Numbered from the stretch's first letter, positions 21,923 to 33,784 are shown. The stretch is 64,000 bases of DNA from Anadara kagoshimensis (GCA_021292105.1 CM037870.1:46208576-46272575), one strand, 5' to 3'. Program-made: numbers and translations. Notes: a model not told the origin generated them from the sequence alone.

Positions 21923-22945
21923 TATAACTCATGGGCAGTTAATAGAAAAATATATTGATGATTCTTTGGTAGATAGATGACACTGAGAGTAAATTGAAAA
22001 CGTTCCCGTACTTAAAGAACACCAGATGGCCTGCGGTCCAAAAGATATAAACTAGTAGATTACGGAGAAATCTAGGCATGATTCCATATTCCTGTAGCAT
22101 ATAAGAGATACTAAACTAATGCATTATTTAGCTATATAACTACATTGATTACGTTACCTTTAATTTTACACGACTACACAGCTCATTACTCAAACTGTTT
22201 GCAATGATAATGATTTTTATCAAAACGTAATGTCGACATCTATTACAGCAAATATTTTTAAGTTGTATTCGGAAATTACGATGTATTATTCATTTTTATT
22301 TATTTATTTTTCTTTAAATGTATTTTTATCTTTTTAACAAGAGTCAGTTTTAATGCCATTAACCAACTTTAAAAGTACACATTATTTCAAACATACAAAG
22401 TGAACAGAGAAAATTGCTGAACATATCGTTATGACAGAGCTCCCTAGAGTTCAACATATATAACAAACAACATTTACAAAAAGAAAAGTCGTTTGATAGA
22501 ACTTCCATCAATTGACAAATTTCGAATGTGTATAAATGAAAAGTACGCCTATTGAACTGATGTCAATAAGGTGTGTTTTTCACTTTCAAGGGAATTGTTT
22601 AATAACATTTACTTTTGTTTTCGCAAGATTACATCATTGACATGTGTTTTGAAAGGATGAAGATGAAGCTTTGTACAAAATGAAAGCTCTAAAAGCACAG
22701 TGCAAATTTAAAGATAAAAAACAACGGTCCATTATATGACATTTAGAGTGCAAGTAGTTTTCCGTTACGTATTTAATTTTGGAATTAAAAACATACATTT
22801 TCTGTACATTGCGGAAATACAATGCACATTAAATTCCATCTTTCTCTTTATTTTCGGAAAATGAAATTCAAAATCGTATTCGAAGTCTGTGTTAACATAT
22901 ATCGTTTCAACTGTAACCAGTGATCGACGGTAGTTATGTAGAGTC
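21923..22945. other. No gene or repeat recognised
   Basis: Minus-strand frames of 62 and 68 codons (22634-22971) have no recognisable features. Confidence 0.35.
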
Positions 22946-23430
22946 TTGAAAGAAGACTGTCGCCAAATCATTCAACTCAACATACAGATATATAGATGAC
23001 ATTCTGTCTCTTAACAATCCCAAATTTGGAGACTATGTAAATGTCATCTATCCTAGTGAGCTTGAAATATAAAACACGACTGATTCCTCAAGTTCTGCTT
23101 CATATTTAGACTTATACCTGAATTATGACGCACTCAAAAGGCTACATTTGAAACTTTATGACAAACGTGATGACTTCAAATTTTCTATTGTCAACTTTCC
23201 TTTTTTATGCAGCAATATACCTGCTTCTCCTGCTTATGGTGTATTTGTTACCCAATTAATACGCTATGGTAGAGCTTATTCCCACTAAGGGGACTTTGAA
23301 CAACGAAGTAGGCTGCTTGCAAATAAATTGTTGACTCAGGGATATTGCAAGCCTAGGCTTATCAAGGCCCTCAAAAAATTTTCTGGATTGTGATTCGGAC
23401 ATGGGTTAGTGTGTTTGTTTTTGATTTTCA
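22946..23430 (+). pseudogene. Reverse-transcriptase fragment with YIDD active site
   Basis: The translation gives TYRYIDDILSLNN-type RT sequence, with YIDD at 22989-23000. It then passes ELEI, YDKRDDF, IVNFPFLCSNIP, SPAYGVFV and QLIRYGR-type stretches up to LLTQGYCKPR. The aspartates needed for polymerase activity are kept, but stops (for example after ELEI and in the SYLDL region) and frameshifts destroy the frame. It then joins directly to the last part of the 3' tail (ggattgtgattcggacatgg), so the stem-loop part of the tail is deleted. This RT type is common in mollusc and cnidarian genomes; its class is not settled here. Confidence 0.8.
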
Positions 23431-24714
23431 TTTGAAATTATACTTAAACCACACAACTGGATACTATTTTGTCGATATATATACAGTGCCCGTCCAAAGT
23501 AAAACGTATTTAATCATTATGTGTTTTTCTGTCCTCTCAAAAAGGGTAAAATAATTTGCTATATAATAATACGTTATGTCAGTTGACTGCAAAAACCTTT
23601 TATCACATCGTCTTTGCTTGGTTTTTGTAACTTGTAAGGGCACTTTTGCTTGTTTTCAAGTTGATACAACCGACTTCAGTTTTTTATTACCTTGAATTTA
23701 AAATTAATGTCTAAACCGTAAAGAATGATCATTTTCACTGTCAACTACTGTCATCCTTCAAGTTGTGCGTCATTTGATTTACGTTTAAGGATAAGTTATC
23801 ACTGATTATACGACAAATTTTGACATTATGATACATATAGATTGATCTCCTTAACCAGATACAATGTGTAAATTACGGAGAATCTCGGGATAATTCTAAG
23901 ACATACATGTAAATGGCATTAATGTTAGCTCTGTGAGACACATACGCATGCCTCAATAAAAACTAGTTTTAATAGTCCCAGGATATTCCAAAACAGCTCA
24001 TTATTCCGTCATCCGGGAGTAAGAAAATCAAGAACTCCTCAGACATGCACTTCACGTAAACTAGAGTTAATCTTAAGTATGCATTATCAGTAACCATAAA
24101 AATCTAAAACTTCTTATTTCCAGAAGACATTTTATGTTCAACATGTATGTTAAAATTACTACAAATAAGATACAGGTTTTTTCGAAATAAAATGATTTTC
24201 ACGCAAAATGTTAAAATCAAAGATAATAATGTTTTATTGCTGTAGTTGATAATAATTTCAATACAAAACTTTTAAGATGAAGAATAAAAGCAAATTACCG
24301 AAAATAAGAAAACCCCAGGTGATTTAATAAAACAAACTTGATATCAGATAATAGTGTTTTTATGTAAGCGTATTATCTTTAGGGTTCTCAATAGTATGTA
24401 GTCTATATAAAGATACCAAATATGAATCAGACACTAATACACTAATTAAAAAGATACGAAATGGGATGTTATAGTTTCAGATTGGGGTTGAATACTGAGG
24501 CTTTTAACAGAAAATATCTAATATGTTTCTACTTAATAAAACACACATAAAAACTAAATTCACGTTTTAGATAGCATAATAAAATTGTTTTTTACTATTT
24601 TTTTTTTAATTAGGCTTATTTTTACAATTTTGAATAATATATCTTTAGGGACTGACTGTAAAAGTATGTACAATTGTTTTGACTCTCCAAAGTGCTTTAT
24701 TAAAAAACAAAACT
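23431..24714. other. No gene recognised
   Basis: AT-rich sequence with short homopolymer runs. No open frame, inverted repeat or RNA-like structure is convincing. Confidence 0.4.
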
Positions 24715-24817
24715 ACCGGTCCAAGTTAAAATCACGATCCAAAAAGCAAAGTACTTGAAAACTGGCACATGAAGTAAAACACGTGATCCTCCACTCGGCT
24801 TCACCTCCTTGGTTGAA
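24715..24817 (-). mobile_element. Partial RT-element tail facing a second, oppositely oriented piece
   Basis: A minus-strand tail runs from about 24715 to about 24796. It abuts a plus-strand tail piece (cttcacctccttggttgaa) that continues after the SINE at 25170-25225 (gttcacgcgttt, then a ttccag block). The two pieces are head to head. The SINE at 24818 splits the plus-strand piece. Confidence 0.6.
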
Positions 24818-25169
24818 ACCACTGCAGTAACTCAGCTGGTAGAATGCTGGCTCTGTCAGTGGGAGGTTTTGGGTTCGATTTCCCGACAGGGTCTGACCAA
24901 AGACTGGAAAATGGGTAGTGACTGTTCTTTCACCAAGCACTCGGCATTACGAAAGGAAAGTCGCGGTTCTTCTGATTCGGATGTGAACTTAAAATAAACG
25001 AGGTCCAGTGTTACGGTGGGCTTGGCACACTAAAGAACCCTGCTAAATAATGCCATCAGCGCAACGCACAGACCAAGATTTCTGCACTTTCGCCTATATC
25101 TGGCAACGTCTCGATATAAGTGAAATATTCTTGACTGGGACGTTAAACACCATTTCTCAACTCAACTTC
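24818..25169 (+). mobile_element. Full-length tRNA-headed SINE (RUDI/V-SINE-like)
   Basis: The most complete copy, about 350 bp. The A-box region is gtaactcagctggtagaatg and the B-box region is gggttcgattt. The body contains gcactcggcattacgaaagg, gcttggcacactaaagaacc and tcgatataagtgaaatattc, and the 3' end is ttgactgggacgttaaacac. It is flanked by perfect 9-bp duplications ttggttgaa (24809-24817, 25170-25178). Pol III transcription from the A and B boxes is expected, with mobilisation by a partner LINE. Resemblance to the molluscan RUDI family is from memory. Confidence 0.9.
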
Positions 25170-25265
25170 TTGGTTGAAGTTCACGCGTTTACCTTAATTT
25201 TCCAGTTTTTAAAGTGTTATAATCATTGGATACAATATGTGTTTCGCCTCCTCTTGTTTTCTGTT

Positions 25266-25266
<1 letters not shown>

Positions 25267-25296
<30 letters not shown>
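25267..25296. repeat. Poly-T tract of 30 bases
   Basis: An uninterrupted run of thymines. No retroposed sequence was recognised next to it on the minus strand. Confidence 0.9.
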
Positions 25297-25297
<1 letters not shown>

Positions 25298-25573
25298 ATA
25301 GTTACAACGTCTATTTGGTTGAAATAGTTATTATAAGGTACGTGTTTGTTTCAACTAGAAACTTCAATAAGGATATGTGTAAACCTACTTCCTATAGAAA
25401 CCCAAGTAAAGATAACACGACTATGTAGACTTGTCAATTATTAATCACAACTATTCAATATTATAAATGAAGAAATATATAAAAAGATAAAATACTTCTT
25501 TGTGTCAAACAATGAGTTTTCCATAAAACAGCAATATTCTTTAAACTTGCAGCCAAAGCATAACACAAGACCC

Positions 25574-25709
25574 TGAACTGTCTAGAAATGGCGTTTATAG
25601 TACCAAAATTTCCACTGTCGTGCATATAGAACTGAATCATTATGTTGAGCTTAATTTGTATGGTATTAAAAGTTTAAACAATATAAATGCCATTGGACTA
25701 GACAGTTCA
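25574..25709. mobile_element. MITE, TGAACTGTMTAGAAATGGCG ends, copy 1
   Basis: The left end, tgaactgtctagaaatggcg then tttatagta, is matched inverted by tataaatgccattggactag then acagttca. It is non-coding and shares its ends with 48605-48785. Confidence 0.75.
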
Positions 25710-26185
25710 ATTGTTTTATTTACGCATTTCGCGTCTTTTAAAATCTGATTTTGTTTTTTCTAAATGTTAAACGAAATTTTATAAAACAATATTAAAAGTA
25801 ATTGCAAATGGAAATAAAACCAATTTGATTTGATTTCATTATATTAACCACCTCATATTTTTTCAATAAAATTATTACTAGTATTTTGTAGATTTCAAAT
25901 AGTGAGATTCAATTTGCTGTTCATATAAATACTTAAGCGAATTATTCAAATTTTCCATCATCTCACATAAAAAACTAATGTTATTTAGCCACTAACTAAC
26001 ATACCTTTTAGATATTGTGTAACTCATCTAAAAACTCTGAATGGTCACGTGGTATGATGTTAAGTGTTCTTTATATCTTTACATTTTTATGATTAACCTG
26101 ATTGATACGTGGGACCTTTTGTTTTTGGTATTTACACAAAATATTAAGTTTGCAATCTGCTAATGTACACATATTGTAAGATTTG

Positions 26186-26186
<1 letters not shown>

Positions 26187-26230
<44 letters not shown>
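26187..26230. repeat. (CT)n microsatellite
   Basis: A pure CT run of about 22 units. The open frames that cross it on both strands are artefacts of the repeat. Confidence 0.95.
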
Positions 26231-26235
<5 letters not shown>

Positions 26236-26428
26236 GTGTTTTGAAACTGTAAAGTCGAAACAAGATGATATAAATAGTATATACAGTGGTCCATGTAACT
26301 GCAATGAATGTAGTGACATTGTCAAATGCCCCCTCACCGTAAACCATTTCAACTTACCTACTGTAGATATGGGGACGAGGCGATATTTGTCCCCATGTGG
26401 TTGATAATGTCCTCACTAAGACGGTGGT

Positions 26429-26493
26429 AGTGTCATATTATAATTTGTATAAATATTCCATGCAGAATATTCTAAAATTTATAATGTGACAGT
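26429..26493. mobile_element. Small palindromic element, TGTCATATTATAA type
   Basis: agtgtcatattataattt faces aaatttataatgtgacagt across a short spacer with a further gaatattc palindrome. The termini match the 99-bp element at 42081-42179. Confidence 0.55.
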
Positions 26494-26502
26494 AGATCGA
26501 AT

Positions 26503-26552
26503 GCTCTCGCTCTCTCTCATTATCTCTCTCTCTCCCCCTCTCTCTCTCTCTA
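26503..26552. repeat. Imperfect (CT)n microsatellite
   Basis: A CT-rich run with interruptions, about 270 bp from the pure (CT)n tract. Confidence 0.9.
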
Positions 26553-27689
26553 AGCGAATGCGAGAAATGTATGTTTTAATATTTTTCTATATTTCAATGT
26601 TTCTTTTATAATACTGTGCCAAATCTACGCATGGTGGAAATTTCCACATATATTTTAATTGTATGGAAAATCCCCAACATAAGCTTTTGCTGAATCACTT
26701 TACTAAAAGGAAATATTTAATGATGTTTACTGTCTGCAATAAACAAGAACGATATTACTTATGCAATTGTCGAATCCAAGTAATTCAAGATGGCAATTTG
26801 CTTACATTCATATATATATGTATTGTTTGTTTATAATTTTAGTTTTATCAGACATTTTTGTTCATCTTATTAAAAGGTGTCAGCTAACAACCATGATAAC
26901 TTTATCATGATTTCCCTGAAACGAAAGTTATTTCCCTTTGTTTAAGCACTTATTATCATCGCTAGCTAGCAAATTTGCTTGTTTTTTGGTCAAAATGCCT
27001 ATTGTGAATAGCGAATATTAAAAATAGTATTTGAAAGCATTGTTAAAACGAGCTAGATTTCCTAGTAAAATTATCAAAAAGAAGTTACTAGGCTTGGTTA
27101 TTTAAAAGTGAAACCAGAGGCTAGAAAATTGACCTGATTTATTTAAGACATATCTTTATTTTAGTGTAAATGTACAATGTCCGAATTACCACTAGTGCGT
27201 TTATTTCTTTACTGTAACGAGCTGCTCCATTTTATTTTACTTATTGAATAACAGTGTAAAATCAGTGATGCAAAACATGTCACATTTAAGGATTCCCTTG
27301 ACTAATTGATCCATATATATTTGTTTCATGAAATAGTTTATTAAAGTGTTATTTTATCGTACTAAAAGCGCTGTCACATACGTCTTGTTTTACTGACATA
27401 TATTTTGATTCAAGATGACATTTTTCAGCCGCTTAGCACAATTATTTTATAAGGCGTTGGATAAAAGTCCTTCTATATTTTATTTGAAAGCTTTTACCAG
27501 ACCTTATGTTTGGCTTCTGCTTGCGGTCATTATGTCCAGAAATTTGTAAAGCTTCTTTCTAAAGCTTCTACTTGTCCACCACTTGAGGCCATAGAGTTAT
27601 ATTGACTTCAAAGAAAGTAATAAACAACACCGTTACTCCAAGTTCCATTGTACTAAGGTGCCAATCAACATAGAAAGCCAAATCAGCAA

Positions 27690-27693
<4 letters not shown>
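26553..27693. other. No gene or repeat recognised
   Basis: AT-rich sequence with no supported feature. Confidence 0.4.

Positions 27694-27736
<43 letters not shown>
27694..27736. repeat. (GA)n microsatellite
   Basis: A pure GA run of about 21 units. The plus-strand frame starting at 27692 begins inside it and is not a gene. Confidence 0.95.
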
Positions 27737-27738
<2 letters not shown>

Positions 27739-28908
27739 ATTCATTGAGATTCAAAATACATTAGATCAAAACCACTATACTGTAAAAACATTTATTAAGG
27801 TAAACAATATTAACTTGCAACAAAACACCCAAAATTTAAAACCAATCCTTTCAGATTCAATTAAGGAAAATCAAATTATAAAGAAACAATACTTTTTTAT
27901 TAGAAATAACAGAAAATATGTTACGCTGTCACTTTAAAAATGGCATATACGGGCTTATAATTACCAAAGTCACATGCTAAGTCTAACATGTATCCATATA
28001 TATCATCATCAACAATGCTGAGTTTCATTTCCGACTGATTCTAAATTTAATAAAACTGAAATTGCACACCTTCAAAATCAACTTAATTAAATGAACTCAG
28101 TCCTATTTTCTGATTTTGATAGAAACATATAATGTTGTAGATGCATACGGTACATGTCGTGTTACTGGATATTTTGTACCGTCGGATATAATAGACTTTT
28201 CATTTCTTGAACATCTCGCATAACAACTTTTAACGTTTTAAATGCTATGAATTTACATTGTATTCAATTGAACGGTGACGAAAAATTTATCCCTTAGATA
28301 TTCGAAAAGATTCTACGCGATTCAAGCGTATTAAAAACATTAAAAATATAATTCCGATGAACATTGCATTTGAAAAATGGTATCAGTATTTATTAGAAGA
28401 GCCCATAAATTCACTGAATTTACGATAGAAGTTTAAAATTTTGTAGAACTTACCTTTTCCACCAATGTCAGTGCAACATTCCCCTCAAAAGTATGACAAA
28501 GTGCAAAACAACTGAAACAGGTTGTACAACAACTTCGAATACTTTTTTGTAGTTTCTTAATAATTTCGAATTGCCCTCAAGTAGGCGGTTAATATATCTA
28601 GTAATAAACTGATTCAAGGACAATGGTTGTTGGGCTGCAAAAAACCAATGATAATAGCACTATTGGGGTTGTGATATTCCTATTTCTGAAACTCGTGTCG
28701 AGTGTCTAATTACCCACAGAGGGGTGATTTTGTATTTTTAGTTAATCAATGAATTATTGCCTAACCAGCCGTTTGTCTCGAGGGAAATGTTTGATCTTTG
28801 TGCCGTAAAAGCACCGTACATCAATTTTTTTATTCCTTATATGTTGTCTTTGTTCAATATTCAAAAGCAAACCGTTTTGAAATCAGAGTGGCTGAATACC
28901 GGTATACC

Positions 28909-28910
<2 letters not shown>
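27737..28910. other. No gene recognised
   Basis: No supported feature. The 110-codon frame at 28757-29089 is extended by translation of the TA repeat and is not credible. Confidence 0.4.
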
Positions 28911-28950
<40 letters not shown>

Positions 28951-28979
28951 TATATATATATTATATATATATATATATA
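28911..28979. repeat. (TA)n microsatellite
   Basis: A nearly pure TA tract with two phase shifts. Confidence 0.95.
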
Positions 28980-29184
28980 ATGCTGCAGCGGGATCAATTC
29001 ATCAATCTATTGGTTATAATTTGACGTTGGTTGATTTGATGAAAATCTATGTCGTTGTCAACAGTAATGTTCATACTTATTGCAGTTAAAGGACATACAC
29101 TGAGCAGATGTAATCAACCCAAGGTAGTGAGAACTCTTAAAGCAATACACCATTGTCATGTTTAATGTATTGTACAAAAAGGAC

Positions 29185-29310
29185 TGATGCCTTGGTGGTT
29201 GAACGATCTAAACAGCATAGGTTCGAATCCCACTCAGGCAAATTTTTAAGTGAGAATGTATGTTAGCTCGCTTTAAGAAGGTATGGGGTTTTCTCAGGCC
29301 GCTGACTTCA
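29185..29310 (+). mobile_element. Possible second SINE type with tRNA-like head
   Basis: An A-box-like tggtggttgaacg is followed about 30 bases later by a consensus B box, ggttcgaatccc. The downstream part does not match the main SINE of this window. Cloverleaf pairing is poor, so it is not a tRNA gene. No target duplication was seen. Confidence 0.45.
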
Positions 29311-29398
29311 TCGATATGAAATTCTGAATCTTGAATATAAGAAGTCTTAACTTGCGTAATATATCAAGAACACTTCAACCAATTCATATTAAAGACAA

Positions 29399-29665
29399 GG
29401 TCTCGGTTTCACAATCGTTGCTCAAGATTTCCCTTAACTTAAATTAAGGGAATTGAAACAATCTCTTACAAAACTACAAATTAAATTTAAAAACAAAGTT
29501 AGAATTCAGATGTTATAAGCTTGACTTGATCTTCAGAATAACAAATTTAAACATCACTAAGTATCTTAAATAATGTTAAAATCAAAAATTTTCAAAGATT
29601 TGAGATTTTTCTAGTTTTATGTTCAGGGAAATCTTAGTCATGAAATGATTGTGAAACTGGGAACA
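29399..29665. mobile_element. MITE, GGTCCCRGTTTCACAATC ends, copy 1
   Basis: The left end, ggtctcggtttcacaatcgt, and the inverted right end, atgattgtgaaactgggaac, flank an AT-rich core in which aagatttcccttaactta is partly repeated inverted. Copy 2 is at 53238-53486 and a relic is at 43155-43330. Confidence 0.7.
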
Positions 29666-30150
29666 GTTACCAGTATACGTGTAAAGTGTTTCATCTTATA
29701 CAGATTTTATCAATCCTAGCGTGTAATAAAACCACGAACTTTCAAATAATGAACGCACACTATACCAAATTATCAACTGAAACATCGAAGTTTTTGAAAG
29801 TGCGTTTGGCCTTAGTGTCAGAGTGAAATTCCTTTATCATCGAAAGAGGCAGTCCTAATCATATTTATAAAAAGCTGATTGATATTCTAAATAACAAAGA
29901 CGGTAATTTTTATGACAGGATAACAATACTACAACTGTTTTATTGAAAGATTTGTCATTTATAAAATGATAATGTACCATATATCATAGATGCACAACAA
30001 TATTTATTCAGAAACATAATCATCTCCGTAACTTGATTTATTTAGTGATATCAAATGATTATTTAATATCAGTGCATAAACAACGGATTTTGCTGATACC
30101 CTTTCTTATATACATTTATGATATGATCATGACCTCACATTATATGTTGC

Positions 30151-30192
30151 TTCACGTCGCATCGGCTATTTTTCAGCTATTCGCGACGTGAA
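30151..30192. repeat. Short GC-rich inverted repeat
   Basis: ttcacgtcgc and gcgacgtgaa are perfect 10-base arms separated by 22 bases that pair further in part (ggcta/agct). It could form a hairpin; function unknown. Confidence 0.6.
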
Positions 30193-30229
30193 CTACTTTA
30201 TTAATCTCTATGGGATAATTTATGAACTA

Positions 30230-30443
30230 GTTCGTGTATACATGTGAAATGCGAGTGTGTGTTATGGTCTCCCTTGTACCAGCACACACTCAGGGCGACT
30301 TTAATGTGCTAGCTCAACGAGTCAGTATGCCGCAGACAAGCTTACCACTCCCCAGTCATATTATACGGACACTGGGTATACCAGTAAAGGTCAACAGCCA
30401 GGAAATTCACTGAGCGTCTTATCCATTAGGCCACCGCAGCCTC
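30230..30443 (-). mobile_element. Possible SINE with tRNA-like 5' half
   Basis: On the minus strand it begins ggctgcggtggcctaatgga then taagacgctc, which looks like the 5' half of a tRNA with a good A box. No B box is evident after it. The remainder has higher GC than its surroundings. It may be a decayed SINE of a type different from the main one. Confidence 0.45.
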
Positions 30444-31676
30444 AAGCTCCTGTCTTACATTATAATTACAACATCTAAACTGTGTAAGATCTATCTTCAG
30501 TTTATATGTAAATAGCTAAAACAAATGTAAAAAACTATGCCATGGGCTTAACTGTTTAACCTTTAGTCTTTGAAGGCTATTTCAAGAAAATATCAAAACC
30601 GAAAATCTTATGTCTAAATCTTTGCATGCATTCAATATATCGCAAGTTTTTTCCTAAAATGACCTCATGATCCTAACCTTCTACATGCAGAAATAACAAT
30701 ACTTCCAAATGTGAATAACTGTAATGTGGTGTAAAATTTTCCAAAGTATTCCCAACATAATAAAGCCAAAAAAAATATTATAAACCGTATATATATTAAT
30801 ATATTAATGTTAATTTGGTAATCGTTTACCAGCGGCAACTTTATATCCGGGTGCAAAATAAAGACTTTCAATTAAGATCATGTGGATAAAAAGCATTAGA
30901 GATTATTTTACGGCTTATCGTATCACTTAAATTGGTGGAAATTTGTTTTTCATCATATGTTGTAGGAAGTCTACACCATAATGATCTAATATAAAGGCTT
31001 ACATATCACACTTTGTAATATTCCCCTAAGACACTTTACATCATCGTGTTACATAATCTTATCAAATAGCATAGCTTATCTTTCCGCAAAGCACTTTATA
31101 CCATCAAGTTACATATTATATATTTTTCATCACCTACCAACTTGAAAATCACATTTTTATACTCTCCCTTATGACCTGTTCTGCATAGTGTCCTAATTCT
31201 ACTAGGAGGTAAGGTATCAACCGAAATCATTTCCTAAATTGTTACGATCCATGGTTTTCAAATAAACGGTTAGTAATAGAAATCAAGATTAAATTATCTG
31301 AATGAAGACTCAAATTAAAAATTCAATTATTAAAGCTTTCAATGGTAATAGGAACGCGATTTTACTGATAACTTAAACCAAAATAGATCGAAAATAGAAC
31401 GGAAAAAACTAAGTGCTCAACTGTTTTAATTTTGTTAATAAATAAACTGATTTGAGATACGGCATTCTAATCGATTATATTTTAGGTTTTATATTAAAAG
31501 GTCTTGGATTGTAATACACATCCTAAGTAGGACCATTTAAGTGTATTTTTAAAAGGTCACGTTATAGCATTTAATTAAAAAAAAAACTCACTCGTACCTG
31601 TACCAGTTCGTATGCTTTAATTAAGCCATCTATTGCCTTCCCATTGTCCCTGTTCCTTACAATCTAAATTTTGATT
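30444..31676. other. No gene recognised; weak 60-bp duplication
   Basis: Around 31020-31130 a block with cactttacatcatcgtgtta recurs diverged as cactttataccatcaagtta. Otherwise nothing is supported. Confidence 0.4.
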
Positions 31677-31785
31677 TCACACGTGGCGAGTGTAGACAGT
31701 ACCTACCCTTCCGGAGCACCCGGTCTCCGAATTTTCACTTTGCTTTTTTGGATTGTGATTTGAACATGGACCGGTATGTTTAAGG
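31677..31785 (+). mobile_element. RT-element 3' tail with internal deletion
   Basis: It keeps the cacacgtggcgagtgtag start, the cttccggagcacccggtct part of the stem-loop and the ggattgtgatttgaacatgg end. About 50 bases between them are missing. Confidence 0.75.
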
Positions 31786-31987
31786 GTGATTGATAATATA
31801 CTGTGTATTCCAATGCCTCAATTTTGTTTATCTTGCCACTATAATTTGTGCCATCCGAAGCTTGTACTATGCACTTGGTTTCATTGGTTATTGATATGGT
31901 TTAGCTATTTAATATGAGCCAATAGAATTATCTGTCCCAGTATAGCAGATAAAACATTACCAGTTGCAATTAAAGTTACTTTTGTAA

Positions 31988-32204
31988 TAGCTAAATTAGG
32001 CAAATTAACCTGCCGCTTGACCATTTAATATTAATACGGTCGAGTACATGTATTTTAGGAACACAAGCGTTTAATTTGTCTACATGATTGAGAACACTAT
32101 TTTATGAGTATTTAATTCAGAATCCAGTATTGGATAGGCTTTCCTATATGAATATTCTTAATGAATAGGCCAAGCGGACGGGTCAATGCTGTTTGCCTAT
32201 ACCA
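31988..32204. mobile_element. MITE, ACCTGTCCG family, copy 3
   Basis: The left end, aggcaaattaacctgccgct then tgacc, and the inverted right end, ggccaagcggacgggtcaat then gctgtttgcctata, identify it with 20542-20794 and 20949-21187. Confidence 0.75.
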
Positions 32205-32635
32205 CTGAGAAACCTCGAAAACGAAGAAATATTGTAAATAAACGATAAACACATATTAGAACAAATGTCGAGGTAAAAAATAAATGTTTAAACTGAACAC
32301 TATACAAGTATTGGATTGATCCTAAATAAATAACCCTCATGAAAGGTCGAACAAACAGGTCAATGTTGTTGGTCTATACACATCCCCAAAACGAAGGAAT
32401 ATTGTACTCACACGATATATACATATTAGGACAAATGTCTAGGGAAAAATAAATGTTTTAACTGCGAATACTAATACTATCTAAGTATTGAATTGATCCT
32501 CAGAAAAATCTTAAAAATGGTCAAGCAGACAGGTCAATGTTGTTGGTCTATATACACTTCAAAAACGAAAGAATATTGTACTCACACGATATATACATAT
32601 TAGGACCGATGTCTGGGGAAAATAATAAAAGAAAA
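32205..32635. repeat. Tandem repeat of about 175-180 bp containing the MITE end
   Basis: A unit starting near 32218 (acgaagaaatattgta) recurs near 32391 (acgaaggaatattgta) and near 32567 (acgaaagaatattgta). Each ends with a copy of the ACCTGTCCG-family right end (caggtcaatgttgttggtct in the last two). The third unit is partial. The MITE end has been amplified with its flank. Confidence 0.75.
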
Positions 32636-33149
32636 AACAGAAGCCTAACATAATAATAACAGGAACTCTCTATACATAATGGTACTTATACTATTGTATC
32701 GGCATATCAAAATTCAATTATAACACAAGGTCATCGTAATTCATCGTAATTGCAACATAAATCGATACTCGTGTATCTTTTTTCTTGTTATAATATCATG
32801 ACATTTCAACAAGATAATTGTCAATTGATACAATGAATAATTTTTAAATCTGTTGTGTTTTATTACCTAATTAAAATAAAACAACACATATAGAACGACG
32901 TCGACCTCTACATGTCAGTTGTAAGTCATTCTTCTCTAAATATATCAGTTTCAAGTGCTATTGCAGGTTTTACGATTCAAGACAACTTCTCGTTTTCAGA
33001 CGTTTTAAGGATAATTGTAGAAAATTGTATTCTGTATAAATGTATAGTGAGATTAAATATTTTCACTTAATCTAATAAGCATTTTGGTACATAATTGACT
33101 GTATGGTTTCCAAGACCAAGGAAAAAGGTTCATATCATAAAAACAAACA

Positions 33150-33256
33150 TACCAATTGATGTTTATATCAAAAAGTCAAAGCAAAGGAAAAACGTTTAAA
33201 ACCGGAATATTAAGTTGAACACGTTAACTTCCACCAGGGAAGTGAGGCTGGGCGCT
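33150..33256 (-). mobile_element. RT-element 3' tail, truncated
   Basis: A minus-strand copy that keeps the accagggaagtgaggctggg block and the outer end. It stops at gcgctacg, before the stem-loop is complete. The 96-codon minus-strand frame at 33196-33486 ends in this repeat and is not considered a gene. Confidence 0.65.
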
Positions 33257-33647
33257 ACGACATATCCTTTTCCCACAATATCAGAAATACAACATACCAT
33301 TATTCTCACACCTGTGACATGGAAATCCTTTATTTTTACCCATGTGGGATTTCCTTGTCTCACCCTAGGGTTGAGACAGGCTACACGCTGAATTTTCCGC
33401 GCAGTTATACCTGATCTGGATTTATCATTGAGATGACTTGAGAAAAGTTCCGAAGTCAACCAACAATTTTTCAACGTCACAATCACTTACACACGCTTAA
33501 TTATGACTTCATAATCATTTTACGTGAGAACGTCAACAAAAATCGATTACGTCAATTTCAGCAGGCACTGATGGTGACATGAAAACTGAATATTTGATAC
33601 ATTTTTTGTTTACAAATCATGTTTTATGTTGCAAATGTGTGAGAAAA

Positions 33648-33784
33648 AGAATCCTACACCAGTAACAGGGTAAGACAGAGATATCTCAAACTCGGATGAA
33701 TATTCTAAAGCTCGTTCTGGACAAGAAAATATTCATTCTCGTTTGAGATATCTCTGTCTTACCCTGTTACCGGAGTTAGATTCT
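33648..33784. mobile_element. Long hairpin element, AGAATC...GATTCT type, copy 1
   Basis: Inverted arms of about 57 bases run from agaatc (33648) to gattct (33784) around a loop of roughly 22 bases, with a very well matched core (gtaagacagagatatctcaa and its complement). It is followed by attaatc. Copy 2 at 36809-36961 has the same ends and following bases but different arm sequence. Confidence 0.75.

Noticed and set aside
24713-24997. Opposite-strand frames of 75 and 62 codons at 24.7-25.0 kb
   Set aside because: They are read-through of the SINE and RT tail, which are identified as repeats with target duplications.
26071-26404. Overlapping open frames on both strands around 26.1-26.4 kb
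   Set aside because: They are produced by translation of the (CT)n microsatellite (runs of RE, RER or SLSL) and have no other features.
28757-29089. 110-codon plus-strand frame
   Set aside because: The middle is IYIYIY from the TA repeat; neither end shows family features.
33196-33486. 96-codon minus-strand frame
   Set aside because: Its C-terminal part is the RT-element tail read through, and the rest shows no motif.
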